Position numbers and translations under genes: made by a program. 64,000 nt of DNA from JBBQFI01 sp038237805 (lineage in GTDB: Bacteria > Verrucomicrobiota > Verrucomicrobiia > Chthoniobacterales > UBA10450). The stretch spans positions 1 to 64,000 of the forward strand of contig JBBRYI010000003.1 in assembly GCA_038237805.1 (NCBI GenBank), given 5' to 3'. Under the pieces are notes generated by a model. That model was not told where the DNA came from and made no database searches. It saw only the letters and a list, made by a program, of their open reading frames with translations. Shown here in pieces: positions 25,225-33,507 of this stretch (its first letter is position 1; each line of letters starts with the position of its first letter).

Positions 25225-27840
25225 ATGGCGGAATTACCCAAGAATTACGACCCACCGAGCGTAGAACAAAAGTGGTACGCACGATGGCTGGAGCGCGGCG
25301 ATTTTCGCGCGGACGCGCATTCGACGAAGCCGCCATTCTCCATCGTCATGCCGCCGCCCAATATCACTGGCGTGTTGACATTGGGGCACGTGCTCAACAA
25401 TACCATTCAAGATATCCTCGCGCGACGTGCGCGTATGAGCGGCCATGAAGTGCTTTGGTTGCCCGGCGTCGATCATGCCGGAGTGGCGACGCAGACCGCG
25501 GTGGAAAAACATCTTTGGCGAACAGAAAAGAAAACCCGCCACGATCTTGGCCGCGAAGAATTTCTCCGGCGCGTCATCCAATGGCAGGACAAACACGGCG
25601 GGATCATCATCGAGCAACTGAAACGTCTCGGCTCGTCGGCTGACTGGTCACGGCAACGCTACACCCTCGACGAAGCTTACGCGCGCGCGGTCCAGAATGC
25701 GTTTGTTGGTCTTTACCAAGAAGGGCTGATTTACCGCGGCCGTCGAATGATCAATTGGGATCCGGTGGCGTTGACCGCGCTCTCAGATGAAGAAGTCATC
25801 CCAACGCCGCAGAAGAGCACACTCTTTTATGTGCGCTATGAAATTGTGGAAGAGCCCGGGCGTTTTCTCGAAATCGCCACCACGCGCCCGGAAACAATAA
25901 TGGCCGACACCGGAGTGGCGGTTCATCCGAAAGACAAACGTTATCGCGATCTAATCGGCAAACATGCCTGGCGCCCGCTCGCGCGCGAAAAGATTCCGAT
26001 CGTCGCCGACGAGGCGATTGATCCGAAGTTTGGAACCGGCGTTTTAAAAGTGACGCCGGCACACGACAAAGTCGATTTCGAGATCGGGGAGCGCCACAAG
26101 CTTTCAATCGTCGATGTTCTTCATCCAGATGCTCGCATCAATTGTCCTTCCGTTCCGGAATTGGACGGGCTTGATCGGTTTGATGCGCGGAAGAAAGCGG
26201 CCGAGATGCTGAAAGAAAGCGGCCTGCTCGTTAAGGAAGAGCCGTACGAGAATAATATCGGCTTCAGCGAGCGCGCCGGCGTCCCGATCGAACCGCGAAT
26301 TAGCGAGCAATGGTTTTTACGATATCCGAAAACAAAGGAGGCTTTGGCAGTTGTTCGCGAACATTTTATCCGATTCTTTCCGCAACACTGGGAAAAGGTT
26401 TACGCACAATGGATCGAGAACATCCGGGATTGGTGCATTAGCCGCCAAATTTGGTGGGGCCATCGCATTCCGGCGTGGTACGGCCCGGGAGGAAAAGTTG
26501 CGGTTCAGGCGGATTCGCCCGGCGAGGAATGGGCGCAGGATGCCGACACTCTCGATACCTGGTTTTCGTCGTGGCTTTGGGCTTACGAAACCATGGATCC
26601 GGAGACGCGGAAGAAATTTTATCCGACGAGCGTGCTCGTCACCGGGCCGGACATCATTTTCTTTTGGGTCGCGCGCATGATCATGGCCGGGTTGCAATTC
26701 CAACCCGGGCCTTCGGCGCGGATCGAAGATAACGTTGCGTTTCGGGACGTCTTTTTCACGGGCCTGATCCGCGACAAGCAGGGTCGCAAAATGTCCAAGT
26801 CGTTAGGCAATTCGCCTGATCCGCTCGACTTAATTTCGAGATATGGCGCCGACGGTCTGCGCTTCGGTTTGATGCGCATCGCTCCCACCGGGCAGGACAT
26901 TCGCTTCGAGGAGAAACAGATCGAGGAGGGGCGTAATTTCGCGACAAAACTTTGGAACGCGGCGCGCTTTCGTCAGATGCACGGACCTTCCTCGGCCGCA
27001 CCGAAGATCGAGGCACAAGTGCTTTCCATTTACTCAATAGAAGTGCTCGCGCGCCTTAACGAGACGATCGAGCAAATCGAGCAAGCTTATCGCGAATACA
27101 AATTCAACGAAGTGGCGCAGCGACTCTACGATTTTTTCTGGAGCGATTACTGCGATTGGTTCGTGGAAACCGCAAAGACGGAAATCTTCGCTGAAGATGA
27201 GGGAAAGAAGAAGTCCGCTCTCGCTGTGATGGATTTGGTGTTGTCGTCCGTTCTTCGATCACTTCATCCACTGATGCCGCATATCACCGAGGAACTTTGG
27301 TCGTTGCTCGGGTTTGGAGAAAATTCGATTCAATTCGCTGCGCCGCCGGAAGTTTTCGAGCTGGACGCGAACCTCACAAGCAAGAGATCAGTCGTTTCGA
27401 TCATCTTCGAAACCGTGCAAGCCGGGCGCAATCTTCGTGCCGAATCGAAGATTCCTTCGAACAAGAAAGTGCGCTTTGTCCTCCGTACGCCTAACGAATC
27501 GATTAGCGGAGAATTGCCAACGATCGCGCGCTTGTTAAATGCTGACGAACTGACAATCGATCCCGACTACAAAACTCAACCTGGCGTTCCTGTCGCGGCG
27601 ACGGCGCTGGGGGAATTGTTCCTCATAATTCCGCAGGGTGACAAAGAAGCGGAGCGCGAACGACTCGATAAGGAAATTTCAAAGATTGAAAACGAAATAC
27701 GCGTAGTGAATAGCAAATTGTCGAACTCCGCTTTTGTCGAGAAAGCTCCCGTCAACGTCGTCGAAGAACATCGGCGTCGTGAAATCGATTTCAGCGAACG
27801 GCTGGGGCAGCTGCGGCGCGCGCGCGCGGCCCTTGATTAA
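25225..27840 (+). CDS. valS: valine--tRNA ligase
   Basis: The 871-aa protein starts at the ATG at 25225 (MAELPKNYDPPSVEQKWY), the usual ValRS opening; the upstream open frame is repeat sequence. The class I HIGH site is LTLGH at 51-55 (within PPPNITGVLTLGHVLN) and KMSKS is at 522-526. The CP1 editing domain lies between them (TTRPETIMADTGVAVHP). The C-terminus is a ValRS coiled-coil arm (EAERERLDKEISKIENEIR). It charges tRNA-Val with editing of threonine. Its 3' end overlaps the convergent methyltransferase gene by 50 nt. Confidence 0.97.
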   Translation: MAELPKNYDPPSVEQKWYARWLERGDFRADAHSTKPPFSIVMPPPNITGVLTLGHVLNNTIQDILARRARMSGHEVLWLPGVDHAGVATQTAVEKHLWRTEKKTRHDLGREEFLRRVIQWQDKHGGIIIEQLKRLGSSADWSRQRYTLDEAYARAVQNAFVGLYQEGLIYRGRRMINWDPVALTALSDEEVIPTPQKSTLFYVRYEIVEEPGRFLEIATTRPETIMADTGVAVHPKDKRYRDLIGKHAWRPLAREKIPIVADEAIDPKFGTGVLKVTPAHDKVDFEIGERHKLSIVDVLHPDARINCPSVPELDGLDRFDARKKAAEMLKESGLLVKEEPYENNIGFSERAGVPIEPRISEQWFLRYPKTKEALAVVREHFIRFFPQHWEKVYAQWIENIRDWCISRQIWWGHRIPAWYGPGGKVAVQADSPGEEWAQDADTLDTWFSSWLWAYETMDPETRKKFYPTSVLVTGPDIIFFWVARMIMAGLQFQPGPSARIEDNVAFRDVFFTGLIRDKQGRKMSKSLGNSPDPLDLISRYGADGLRFGLMRIAPTGQDIRFEEKQIEEGRNFATKLWNAARFRQMHGPSSAAPKIEAQVLSIYSIEVLARLNETIEQIEQAYREYKFNEVAQRLYDFFWSDYCDWFVETAKTEIFAEDEGKKKSALAVMDLVLSSVLRSLHPLMPHITEELWSLLGFGENSIQFAAPPEVFELDANLTSKRSVVSIIFETVQAGRNLRAESKIPSNKKVRFVLRTPNESISGELPTIARLLNADELTIDPDYKTQPGVPVAATALGELFLIIPQGDKEAERERLDKEISKIENEIRVVNSKLSNSAFVEKAPVNVVEEHRRREIDFSERLGQLRRARAALD

Positions 27841-28636
27841 ATATGATGCGGTGGCTGAGGACCTGCGCACCGCGACTTTCAAAAAACTCTTTCAGCTCCG
27901 GCGTATAGCAGGTGCCGTCGTACTCGCGGTTCAATTCGAACCAAATGCCTCCGCCGGGGGCGAGATAGCGTGAGATGTCGTCGAGAAAAAAATCCCATTC
28001 TTCAACGGCCCAAAGGCCTGGTACCTTGTGATTGTTGAAACAAATCATGTGCGCAGTGATGAGATCGAATTTTTTTCCAAGATCGGGCAGGGGAACAAAC
28101 GCACGCACTCGCCAGACGACACGCTTTACTCCGAGAAGCGCGATTGTTTCGTTAAACATCGGCATGTCGTCGAGATCCAAACCGACGGCGTCGTGACCCA
28201 GCAACCCGCAGATGTAAAGGAAATATCCGCTGCCCGATCCGATATCCAAAACACGGCGGCGCCGTCCGAGATCCAGCTCGAGATCGCGGATTCTTCGCAG
28301 ATTGGCATCGAGCCACGTGGACAGATCCAGGTATTTTGCCGGGGTCTCGCCGGGATTGTCCACGCGGTAACGCGCGTGAATTTTGTCAAACTTTTCGCGA
28401 TCGATTGTCTTAACGATTGCGTCGGCGTCGAATTCACGAGGCGTGCGTTTCTTGAGGAGAAATCGGCGAAAACGATGGCCGGCACTTTTGAAGGCGGCAC
28501 CGCTAAAGAGTTTTCCGATTTTGTGAGAGAAACGCACGAGGGAATGAGCCGCTTCGTAATTCGAGGGACTGTCGCTGTCAACCGTGGTGGCGCGTAAGCC
28601 GACTTTGATATAATAATGACGTGCAGGAATTGCCAT
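27791..28636 (-). CDS. class I SAM-dependent methyltransferase
   Basis: The predicted protein has 281 residues from the ATG at 28636. The Rossmann SAM-binding motif is RVLDIGSGSGYFLYICGLLG, followed by VGLDLDDMPMF (acidic loop) and KFDLITAHMICFNN (motif 4). This fits small-molecule or sugar methyltransferases. The substrate is unknown. The N-terminal 75 residues are basic and unlike the catalytic core. The start is uncertain: the ATG at 28636 overlaps the divergent cstA start codon by two bases, an upstream ATG (28678) lies inside cstA, and a GTG at 28537 would avoid overlap. The C-terminal Arg/Ala tail reads through the end of valS. Confidence 0.82.
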   Translation of the reverse strand: MAIPARHYYIKVGLRATTVDSDSPSNYEAAHSLVRFSHKIGKLFSGAAFKSAGHRFRRFLLKKRTPREFDADAIVKTIDREKFDKIHARYRVDNPGETPAKYLDLSTWLDANLRRIRDLELDLGRRRRVLDIGSGSGYFLYICGLLGHDAVGLDLDDMPMFNETIALLGVKRVVWRVRAFVPLPDLGKKFDLITAHMICFNNHKVPGLWAVEEWDFFLDDISRYLAPGGGIWFELNREYDGTCYTPELKEFFESRGAQVLSHRIIFNQGPRARAAAAPAVR

Positions 28637-30686
28637 GAGCCTTTGGAAAAAATTGTTGTGGTTCTCCGTAGCGGCCATCGGCGCTGGCTCCGTCGCCGTG
28701 CTCGCGATGTCGCGCGGCGAACAAATCAGCGCGCTCTGGATCATCACGGCCGGACTTTGTGCGCTCGCGATCAGTTATCGTTTCTACAGCAAGTGGCTGG
28801 CGACAAAAGTTCTTGTTCTAAATAACGAACGCGCGACCCCGGCTGTTGTGCAGGCCGACGGAAAAGATTTCGTTCCGACAAATCGCTGGATGGTTTTCGG
28901 CCATCACTTTGCGGCGATTGCCGGGCCGGGCCCGCTCGTTGGTCCGGTGCTGGCGGCGCAGTTTGGTTTTTTGCCAGGAACGCTTTGGATTTTAATCGGC
29001 GCCACGCTCGGCGGTGGCGTGCACGACATGATCGTGCTTTTCGCTTCCGTTCGGCGTCGCGGAAAAACATTGGGCCAAATGGTGCGTGAAGAGATCGGCG
29101 CCGGGGTCGGCGCGCTCGCGCTCATCAGTGTGCTGGCGATCATGATTATTCTAATGGCGGTCCTCGCGCTCGTGGTCGTGCAAGCGCTCGCAAAAAGTCC
29201 GTGGGGCGTTTTCACGATCGCGATGACGATTCCAGTCGCATTCATCATGGGCATTGGTTTGCGCACCGGAAAAGTAAATGTCACTGCGATCACGATTTTC
29301 GGATTGATCGGCCTGGCATTTGGGGTGTGGGGGGGTCAGTTCCTCGCGCATTTTCCGGTAGTCGAAGGCTGGTTTCGGCATGACGAAAAGTGGATTGCGT
29401 GGGCGATTATTATTTACGGTTTGGCCGCATCGATTTTGCCCATCTGGATGTTGCTCACACCGCGCGATTATCTCAGCACGTTTTTGAAACTTGGAACTGT
29501 CGCCGCACTCGCCGTCGCGGTGATCTTGATTCATCCGACATTGCAAATGCCGGCTCTCACTCGCTTCATTGACGGCAGCGGTCTTGTTTTCGCAGGTCCG
29601 GTATTTCCCTTCGTTTGTATCACGATCGCTTGCGGTGCCGTCTCGGGTTTTCATTCCCTGATTGCGTCGGGCACGACACCAAAGATGCTCGAGCGCGAAG
29701 TACGCATTCGCGACATTGGTTACGGTGCAATGGTAACGGAGATGATGGTGGCGCTGATGGCGATGGTCGCGGCGTGTGTTTTGCAGCCCGGACAATATTT
29801 CGCCATCAACACCAAAGGCACGCCCACTGAAGTCGTAGCCAGGGTAAGTGCGGCCGGCTTTCCAGTTTCGGAAAGCGAAATGCAGCAGCTCGCTACGAAT
29901 TTGGGGGAAAAGACGATGTTCAATCGCGCGGGTGGTGCGCCCACATTCGCAGTTGGCATGGCGCATATGTTTGCGCGCGTTTCTTCGAGTCCGACCGCGC
30001 TGGCGCTTTGGTATCACTTCGCCATCATGTTTGAGGCGCTTTTTATTTTAACGACGATCGACGCCGGCACGAGGGTGGGGCGCTTTCTTCTGCAAGACTT
30101 GTTAGGCAACTTATGGCGACCGCTCGGCAACACCCGATCGTGGAGCGCCAATTTGTTTTCCAGTTCCCTTCTTGTCGCAGCCTGGGGGTGGTTTCTCTAC
30201 CAGGGCGTGATCGATCCGCTTGGCGGCATAAACACGCTTTGGCCGCTCTTCGGGCTCGCGAATCAGTTGCTCTCCGTGATCGCGCTTTGTCTGGGCACAA
30301 CTCTCCTGATCAAGATGCAGAAAACAAAGTATCTCTTCGTCACATTAATCCCGCTCGCCTTTATGTGCGTGGTCACGTTTTCCGCTGGATATTTGAAAGT
30401 TTTTTCTCCGGACCCGAAGATTGGATTTTTGAGCGGCGCGCAATCTTTACTGCGCAGCACGGATTCCATAACGGATTTGTCAAAAGCAACTGATGCGATC
30501 AGGCAGGCAGCAGTCTGGCGGCTCGATGCAATCGTTGCGCTCGCGTTCCTGGTCCTGGTCTTTCTGATTCTAGCCGGCTGCACGCGAGAATGGTGGCGGC
30601 TGCTCCGCGGAACGAAACGGATCGTCCTGCACGAAAGCGAATTCGTGCCGATAAGTATGGCAGAAGCCGCGCGTTTTTCAACCTAA
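28635..30686 (+). CDS. cstA: CstA-family peptide/pyruvate transporter (carbon starvation protein)
   Basis: The 683-aa inner-membrane protein has more than a dozen hydrophobic segments and the CstA signatures RFYSKWLATKVL near the N-terminus, FGHHFAAIAGPGPLVGPVLA, and GGVHDMIVLFASVRR. GFHSLIASGTTPKML and AGTRVGRFLLQDLLG lie in the later helices. The family imports peptides or pyruvate under carbon limitation. The length is close to E. coli CstA. The upstream ribosome site is weak (CAGGAATTGCC). It converges with the pil-like operon, 14 nt apart. Confidence 0.93.
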   Translation: MSLWKKLLWFSVAAIGAGSVAVLAMSRGEQISALWIITAGLCALAISYRFYSKWLATKVLVLNNERATPAVVQADGKDFVPTNRWMVFGHHFAAIAGPGPLVGPVLAAQFGFLPGTLWILIGATLGGGVHDMIVLFASVRRRGKTLGQMVREEIGAGVGALALISVLAIMIILMAVLALVVVQALAKSPWGVFTIAMTIPVAFIMGIGLRTGKVNVTAITIFGLIGLAFGVWGGQFLAHFPVVEGWFRHDEKWIAWAIIIYGLAASILPIWMLLTPRDYLSTFLKLGTVAALAVAVILIHPTLQMPALTRFIDGSGLVFAGPVFPFVCITIACGAVSGFHSLIASGTTPKMLEREVRIRDIGYGAMVTEMMVALMAMVAACVLQPGQYFAINTKGTPTEVVARVSAAGFPVSESEMQQLATNLGEKTMFNRAGGAPTFAVGMAHMFARVSSSPTALALWYHFAIMFEALFILTTIDAGTRVGRFLLQDLLGNLWRPLGNTRSWSANLFSSSLLVAAWGWFLYQGVIDPLGGINTLWPLFGLANQLLSVIALCLGTTLLIKMQKTKYLFVTLIPLAFMCVVTFSAGYLKVFSPDPKIGFLSGAQSLLRSTDSITDLSKATDAIRQAAVWRLDAIVALAFLVLVFLILAGCTREWWRLLRGTKRIVLHESEFVPISMAEAARFST

Positions 30687-30700
30687 CGAACCTGAGCGCT

Positions 30701-31102
30701 CTACTTGCGCCGTAGCGGAACAATGATTTGCTCGTCGCGCCGGAGCAAAACAACCTTGCCATCCTGAATTTCCTTCAGCGTGATCTGATAGGTTTGATTG
30801 CCTAACTGCAATCCAAACTGCTGGCCTTCCTTCATTGGTTTGCCATTGATGATGGCAAAGCGTTCCGTTTCACCAAGAGTAATGGAGCTAACGAGAAATA
30901 CGCTTGGAGGAATCTGCGGACCGGCTGCTTCCGGACCGGTTTTGGTGGCCGGCTTCCAGCCAATCGGCCAGAATGGATTCCGATCATTCGCTTCCATCGT
31001 AAAGACCGATTGATTTTTTTTATCGATCAACGGCGCATCGGCGGCACGGGTAACTTCCCGCCCCAGAATCGTGAGAGCGAGCAAAAGAGCGATCGTTTTC
31101 AT
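30701..31102 (-). CDS. small exported protein of the pil-like operon (PilP/GspC-like position)
   Basis: The 133-aa protein starts at the ATG at 31102, overlapping the PilO-like stop codon in ATGA. Residues 1-20 form a signal peptide (MKTIALLLALTILGREVTRA). The rest contains DRNPFWPIGW and a beta-rich C-terminal half (GKPMKEGQQFGLQLGNQTYQ, GKVVLLRRDEQIIVPL) reminiscent of PilP/GspC homology-region proteins that contact a secretin. Assignment is by position and fold impression only. It is the last gene of the pilM-N-O set; no secretin follows, as cstA converges. Confidence 0.6.
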   Translation of the reverse strand: MKTIALLLALTILGREVTRAADAPLIDKKNQSVFTMEANDRNPFWPIGWKPATKTGPEAAGPQIPPSVFLVSSITLGETERFAIINGKPMKEGQQFGLQLGNQTYQITLKEIQDGKVVLLRRDEQIIVPLRRK

Positions 31103-31677
31103 CGTTTTACCAGAGTAGTGGCAATCGTCATCGTCACTTGTTGATACTGCGGTTCGGCCGCGCTGGCACGAATGCTCAGCTTGGTCACCGTTATAAGCGG
31201 CTCGGTATTTTCGAGTTTGGCCATTGCTGTCCCGAGCGTGGCGAAATCCGTTTCCGGAATATCGATCGTCCAGCCATTGTTGATCCACCCGGACAATTCC
31301 GGCTGAGTGAAAACTTCGCTCGTATCCAAGCGAGCGTTGGCCTTGTCGATCTTCTGGTTAGCAAAAAATGTTTTGATTCGCGGCGGGAACCACGCAATAG
31401 GCGCACCTTCCGGGCTAAGCGCTTTGAGCGTAGCGAATCGATCTGTCGCTGCCCCGGCCTGCTGCTCCAGATTTTTCACCTTGGCCAGCTCATTCTTAGA
31501 AGCTCCCATTTTACCCTGCAGATCAGTGATCGACGCGAGCATGGTATCGCGACTCCGATTCAACGGTCCGAGAAAGAAGCTGAAATAAACGTAAAGCAGA
31601 ATGAAGAAACCGATCACGCTCAAACCCATTTTCTGAAGCTGGTCCTTGCTGAATTTGTTTAGATTGATCTTCTTCAT
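31099..31677 (-). CDS. PilO-like inner-membrane protein
   Basis: The 192-aa protein has a short cytoplasmic start, one transmembrane helix (residues about 17-37: MGLSVIGFFILLYVYFSFFL), a coiled-coil (40-80) and a C-terminal alpha/beta domain, the PilO architecture. The periplasmic PilO/PilN pair links the pilus platform to the outer-membrane secretin. In Akkermansia the comparable protein is Amuc_1100. It overlaps the upstream pilN-like gene (ATGA) and the downstream gene by 4 nt, so translation is coupled. The homology was judged by topology and order. Confidence 0.7.
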   Translation of the reverse strand: MKKINLNKFSKDQLQKMGLSVIGFFILLYVYFSFFLGPLNRSRDTMLASITDLQGKMGASKNELAKVKNLEQQAGAATDRFATLKALSPEGAPIAWFPPRIKTFFANQKIDKANARLDTSEVFTQPELSGWINNGWTIDIPETDFATLGTAMAKLENTEPLITVTKLSIRASAAEPQYQQVTMTIATTLVKR

Positions 31678-32324
31678 GACTTTTTCTTGCGCACAGGTGC
31701 GGGAGGAGCGGCGGCATTTGCCGCGACGGGCGGATTGAAGTTCACAGTCAAAACGAAACGCGCCATCGGCATGTTCGCACCGGCTACGTTTACGATCGTG
31801 TCGAGGTCTTCGAGCGTTTTGAACTCCACTTTTACATCGCTGTAATTTTTTCCGAGTTGCTCGCCCACAAGTTGCCGCAAATCTTCGGCCGCTGCCCGCG
31901 GCTCGCGCCCTGCGGCCACGCCTTCAATCGAGACATGCACCAATTTGTCGTCGCCGATACCGCCATCGAGACCGGTAAGCTGCGTATTGGGTGCGACACA
32001 ACGCGCGACACGGTCCAGAAAAGGCGCCCAGTAAAATCGGTTCGCGATCATTTCATCCAGGACACGCGTGGTGCTGATAATTCCGGCGAGCTCGGCGGCC
32101 TTCTTCTGCGCCGCCGTGATTTTTGGTTCGACTTTCGCCCAGTCGGCTTGCACCGCCGAAAGCCGGCTTTTGATTTCGAGCGTGCGATACGCGTTCCACA
32201 TGTAATAGAGGAAGAGCAGCGCGGTAATCCCCGCCAGCACCATCATGCCGATTTTCAGCGGATCGCGCTGGCGCTGCCGATGTTCCGAAATCTCCTCGTG
32301 CAGGAGGTTGAGATGCAGCGCCAT
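31674..32324 (-). CDS. PilN-like type IV pilus assembly protein
   Basis: The 216-aa protein begins MALHLNLLHEEISEHRQRQR, resembling the PilN opening that binds PilM. One transmembrane helix (residues about 28-46) is followed by a coiled-coil and a ferredoxin-like periplasmic domain. The tail PPVAANAAAPPAPVRKKKS is Ala/Pro-rich and basic. It lies 6 nt downstream of pilM and overlaps the PilO-like gene. It fits a PilMNO platform. Confidence 0.72.
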   Translation of the reverse strand: MALHLNLLHEEISEHRQRQRDPLKIGMMVLAGITALLFLYYMWNAYRTLEIKSRLSAVQADWAKVEPKITAAQKKAAELAGIISTTRVLDEMIANRFYWAPFLDRVARCVAPNTQLTGLDGGIGDDKLVHVSIEGVAAGREPRAAAEDLRQLVGEQLGKNYSDVKVEFKTLEDLDTIVNVAGANMPMARFVLTVNFNPPVAANAAAPPAPVRKKKS

Positions 32325-32330
32325 GGCCCG

Positions 32331-33416
32331 CTAATTCTTCAAGTATTCGAAGGCTGCGCCGCAGGCCACATTGAGGGAAACGAATTCATTCGGCAGGGCC
32401 TGACGTTTTGCGGCCGGTAACGCCACTTCACATGTTTCGAGCGGGTCCCAAATCTCGCAGGGCAACCCGAGTTCATCGCTTAAAGTTTGCAGGATAGCTT
32501 CCACCCGCGCCAGGCCCCCCGAGACAAAGATGCGATGAATACTTTCCTCGCGCTGGCCTTCAAAAAATCCAATCGAATTGCGCACTTCGGTGGCAAGCCG
32601 CATGAGCGAATCGCGACAAATTTCAGTCATTCCGGCGTCGCCTTGTTCCACCATCAGGTGCGCGGCATTGGCATCGAGAGCCCCTTCGGCGGTGAGTGCC
32701 TCGGTCAGCGCTTTGCCGCCGTAATCGATGCTGCGAACGAGCACGAGCTCCTTTTTGCTCCCGATCAGAACGGTGCTCTGCAAATGACCCATATCGAGGA
32801 GGAGAAAAGCTTCGTTGGCAAAGATATCGGGATACGCGAATTCGAAAGCGTTGAATGAGCAGACCGGCGCGAGTTGCAGAAGTTCAGCCGACATCCGGGT
32901 TTTGCCGACTGCGTCGGAAATTTGTTTCACCATCGGGCGAAGCATTCCGCCGACGAGATATTTCGCTTTCGTCGCGACCATGGTCGCTTCGGAATTACCC
33001 TGGCCGCTCCCGGCTTCCCTCACGGCTCCGCCTTCAATTCCGTTGGCCGCCACCGGCGCGCAGTCGAGCACGAAGTCTTTACATTCCTGGTTTAGAACGG
33101 CGAGACCGTTTAACCGCAGCGCATTCCGCAAAAGATCAACCGGCGTATGCGGTTGCTCGATAATGCGCAGCAAAGTATCCGGATCTGAAACCGCGAGCGC
33201 GCAATTCTTTGTCGTGCTTCCAAGGTCCTTGACCAGCAGTTTAATCTGCTGCGCGAGCTCGTCAGTGGTTTTGATTTCTTCGGGAACTTCGCGCGAAGCG
33301 TAACTCGTTAGAACGAATCGTTGATCGCTCTTCCGTTGCAGCATGACACCCTTGAAATTGCGCTTCCCCAGATCGATGCCAATGACAGAATTTCCACGTC
33401 GCGCCATGATGCTCAT
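32331..33416 (-). CDS. pilM: PilM-like actin-fold ATPase of type IV pilus assembly
   Basis: The 361-aa protein has the actin/FtsA-type nucleotide fold: phosphate-1 motif GIDLGKRNFKGVML at the N-terminus, phosphate-2 around EAFLLLDMGHLQSTVLIGSK, and the adenosine-type motif IFVSGGLARVEAILQTL near the C-terminus. PilM is cytoplasmic and recruits PilN. An ATG three codons in (33407, MARRG) is an equally good start. It is first in a four-gene unit that lacks pilQ, a prepilin or ATPases nearby, like the Akkermansia Amuc_1098-1102 type locus without its secretin. Confidence 0.85.
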   Translation of the reverse strand: MSIMARRGNSVIGIDLGKRNFKGVMLQRKSDQRFVLTSYASREVPEEIKTTDELAQQIKLLVKDLGSTTKNCALAVSDPDTLLRIIEQPHTPVDLLRNALRLNGLAVLNQECKDFVLDCAPVAANGIEGGAVREAGSGQGNSEATMVATKAKYLVGGMLRPMVKQISDAVGKTRMSAELLQLAPVCSFNAFEFAYPDIFANEAFLLLDMGHLQSTVLIGSKKELVLVRSIDYGGKALTEALTAEGALDANAAHLMVEQGDAGMTEICRDSLMRLATEVRNSIGFFEGQREESIHRIFVSGGLARVEAILQTLSDELGLPCEIWDPLETCEVALPAAKRQALPNEFVSLNVACGAAFEYLKN

Positions 33417-33507
33417 TTCATGTAGCGGGAAGCGTGCCCACGTTGGCGGTTTTTCTGGCCAACGCCTTCCTGCACCGAGGGTCCGGCAACTCGAACGGGC
33501 CCCAGAC

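Noticed and set aside
29151..30017. 288-residue minus-strand open frame inside cstA
   Set aside because: The plus-strand CstA frame has unmistakable family motifs. The antisense frame is rich in His, Arg and Asn and matches nothing.
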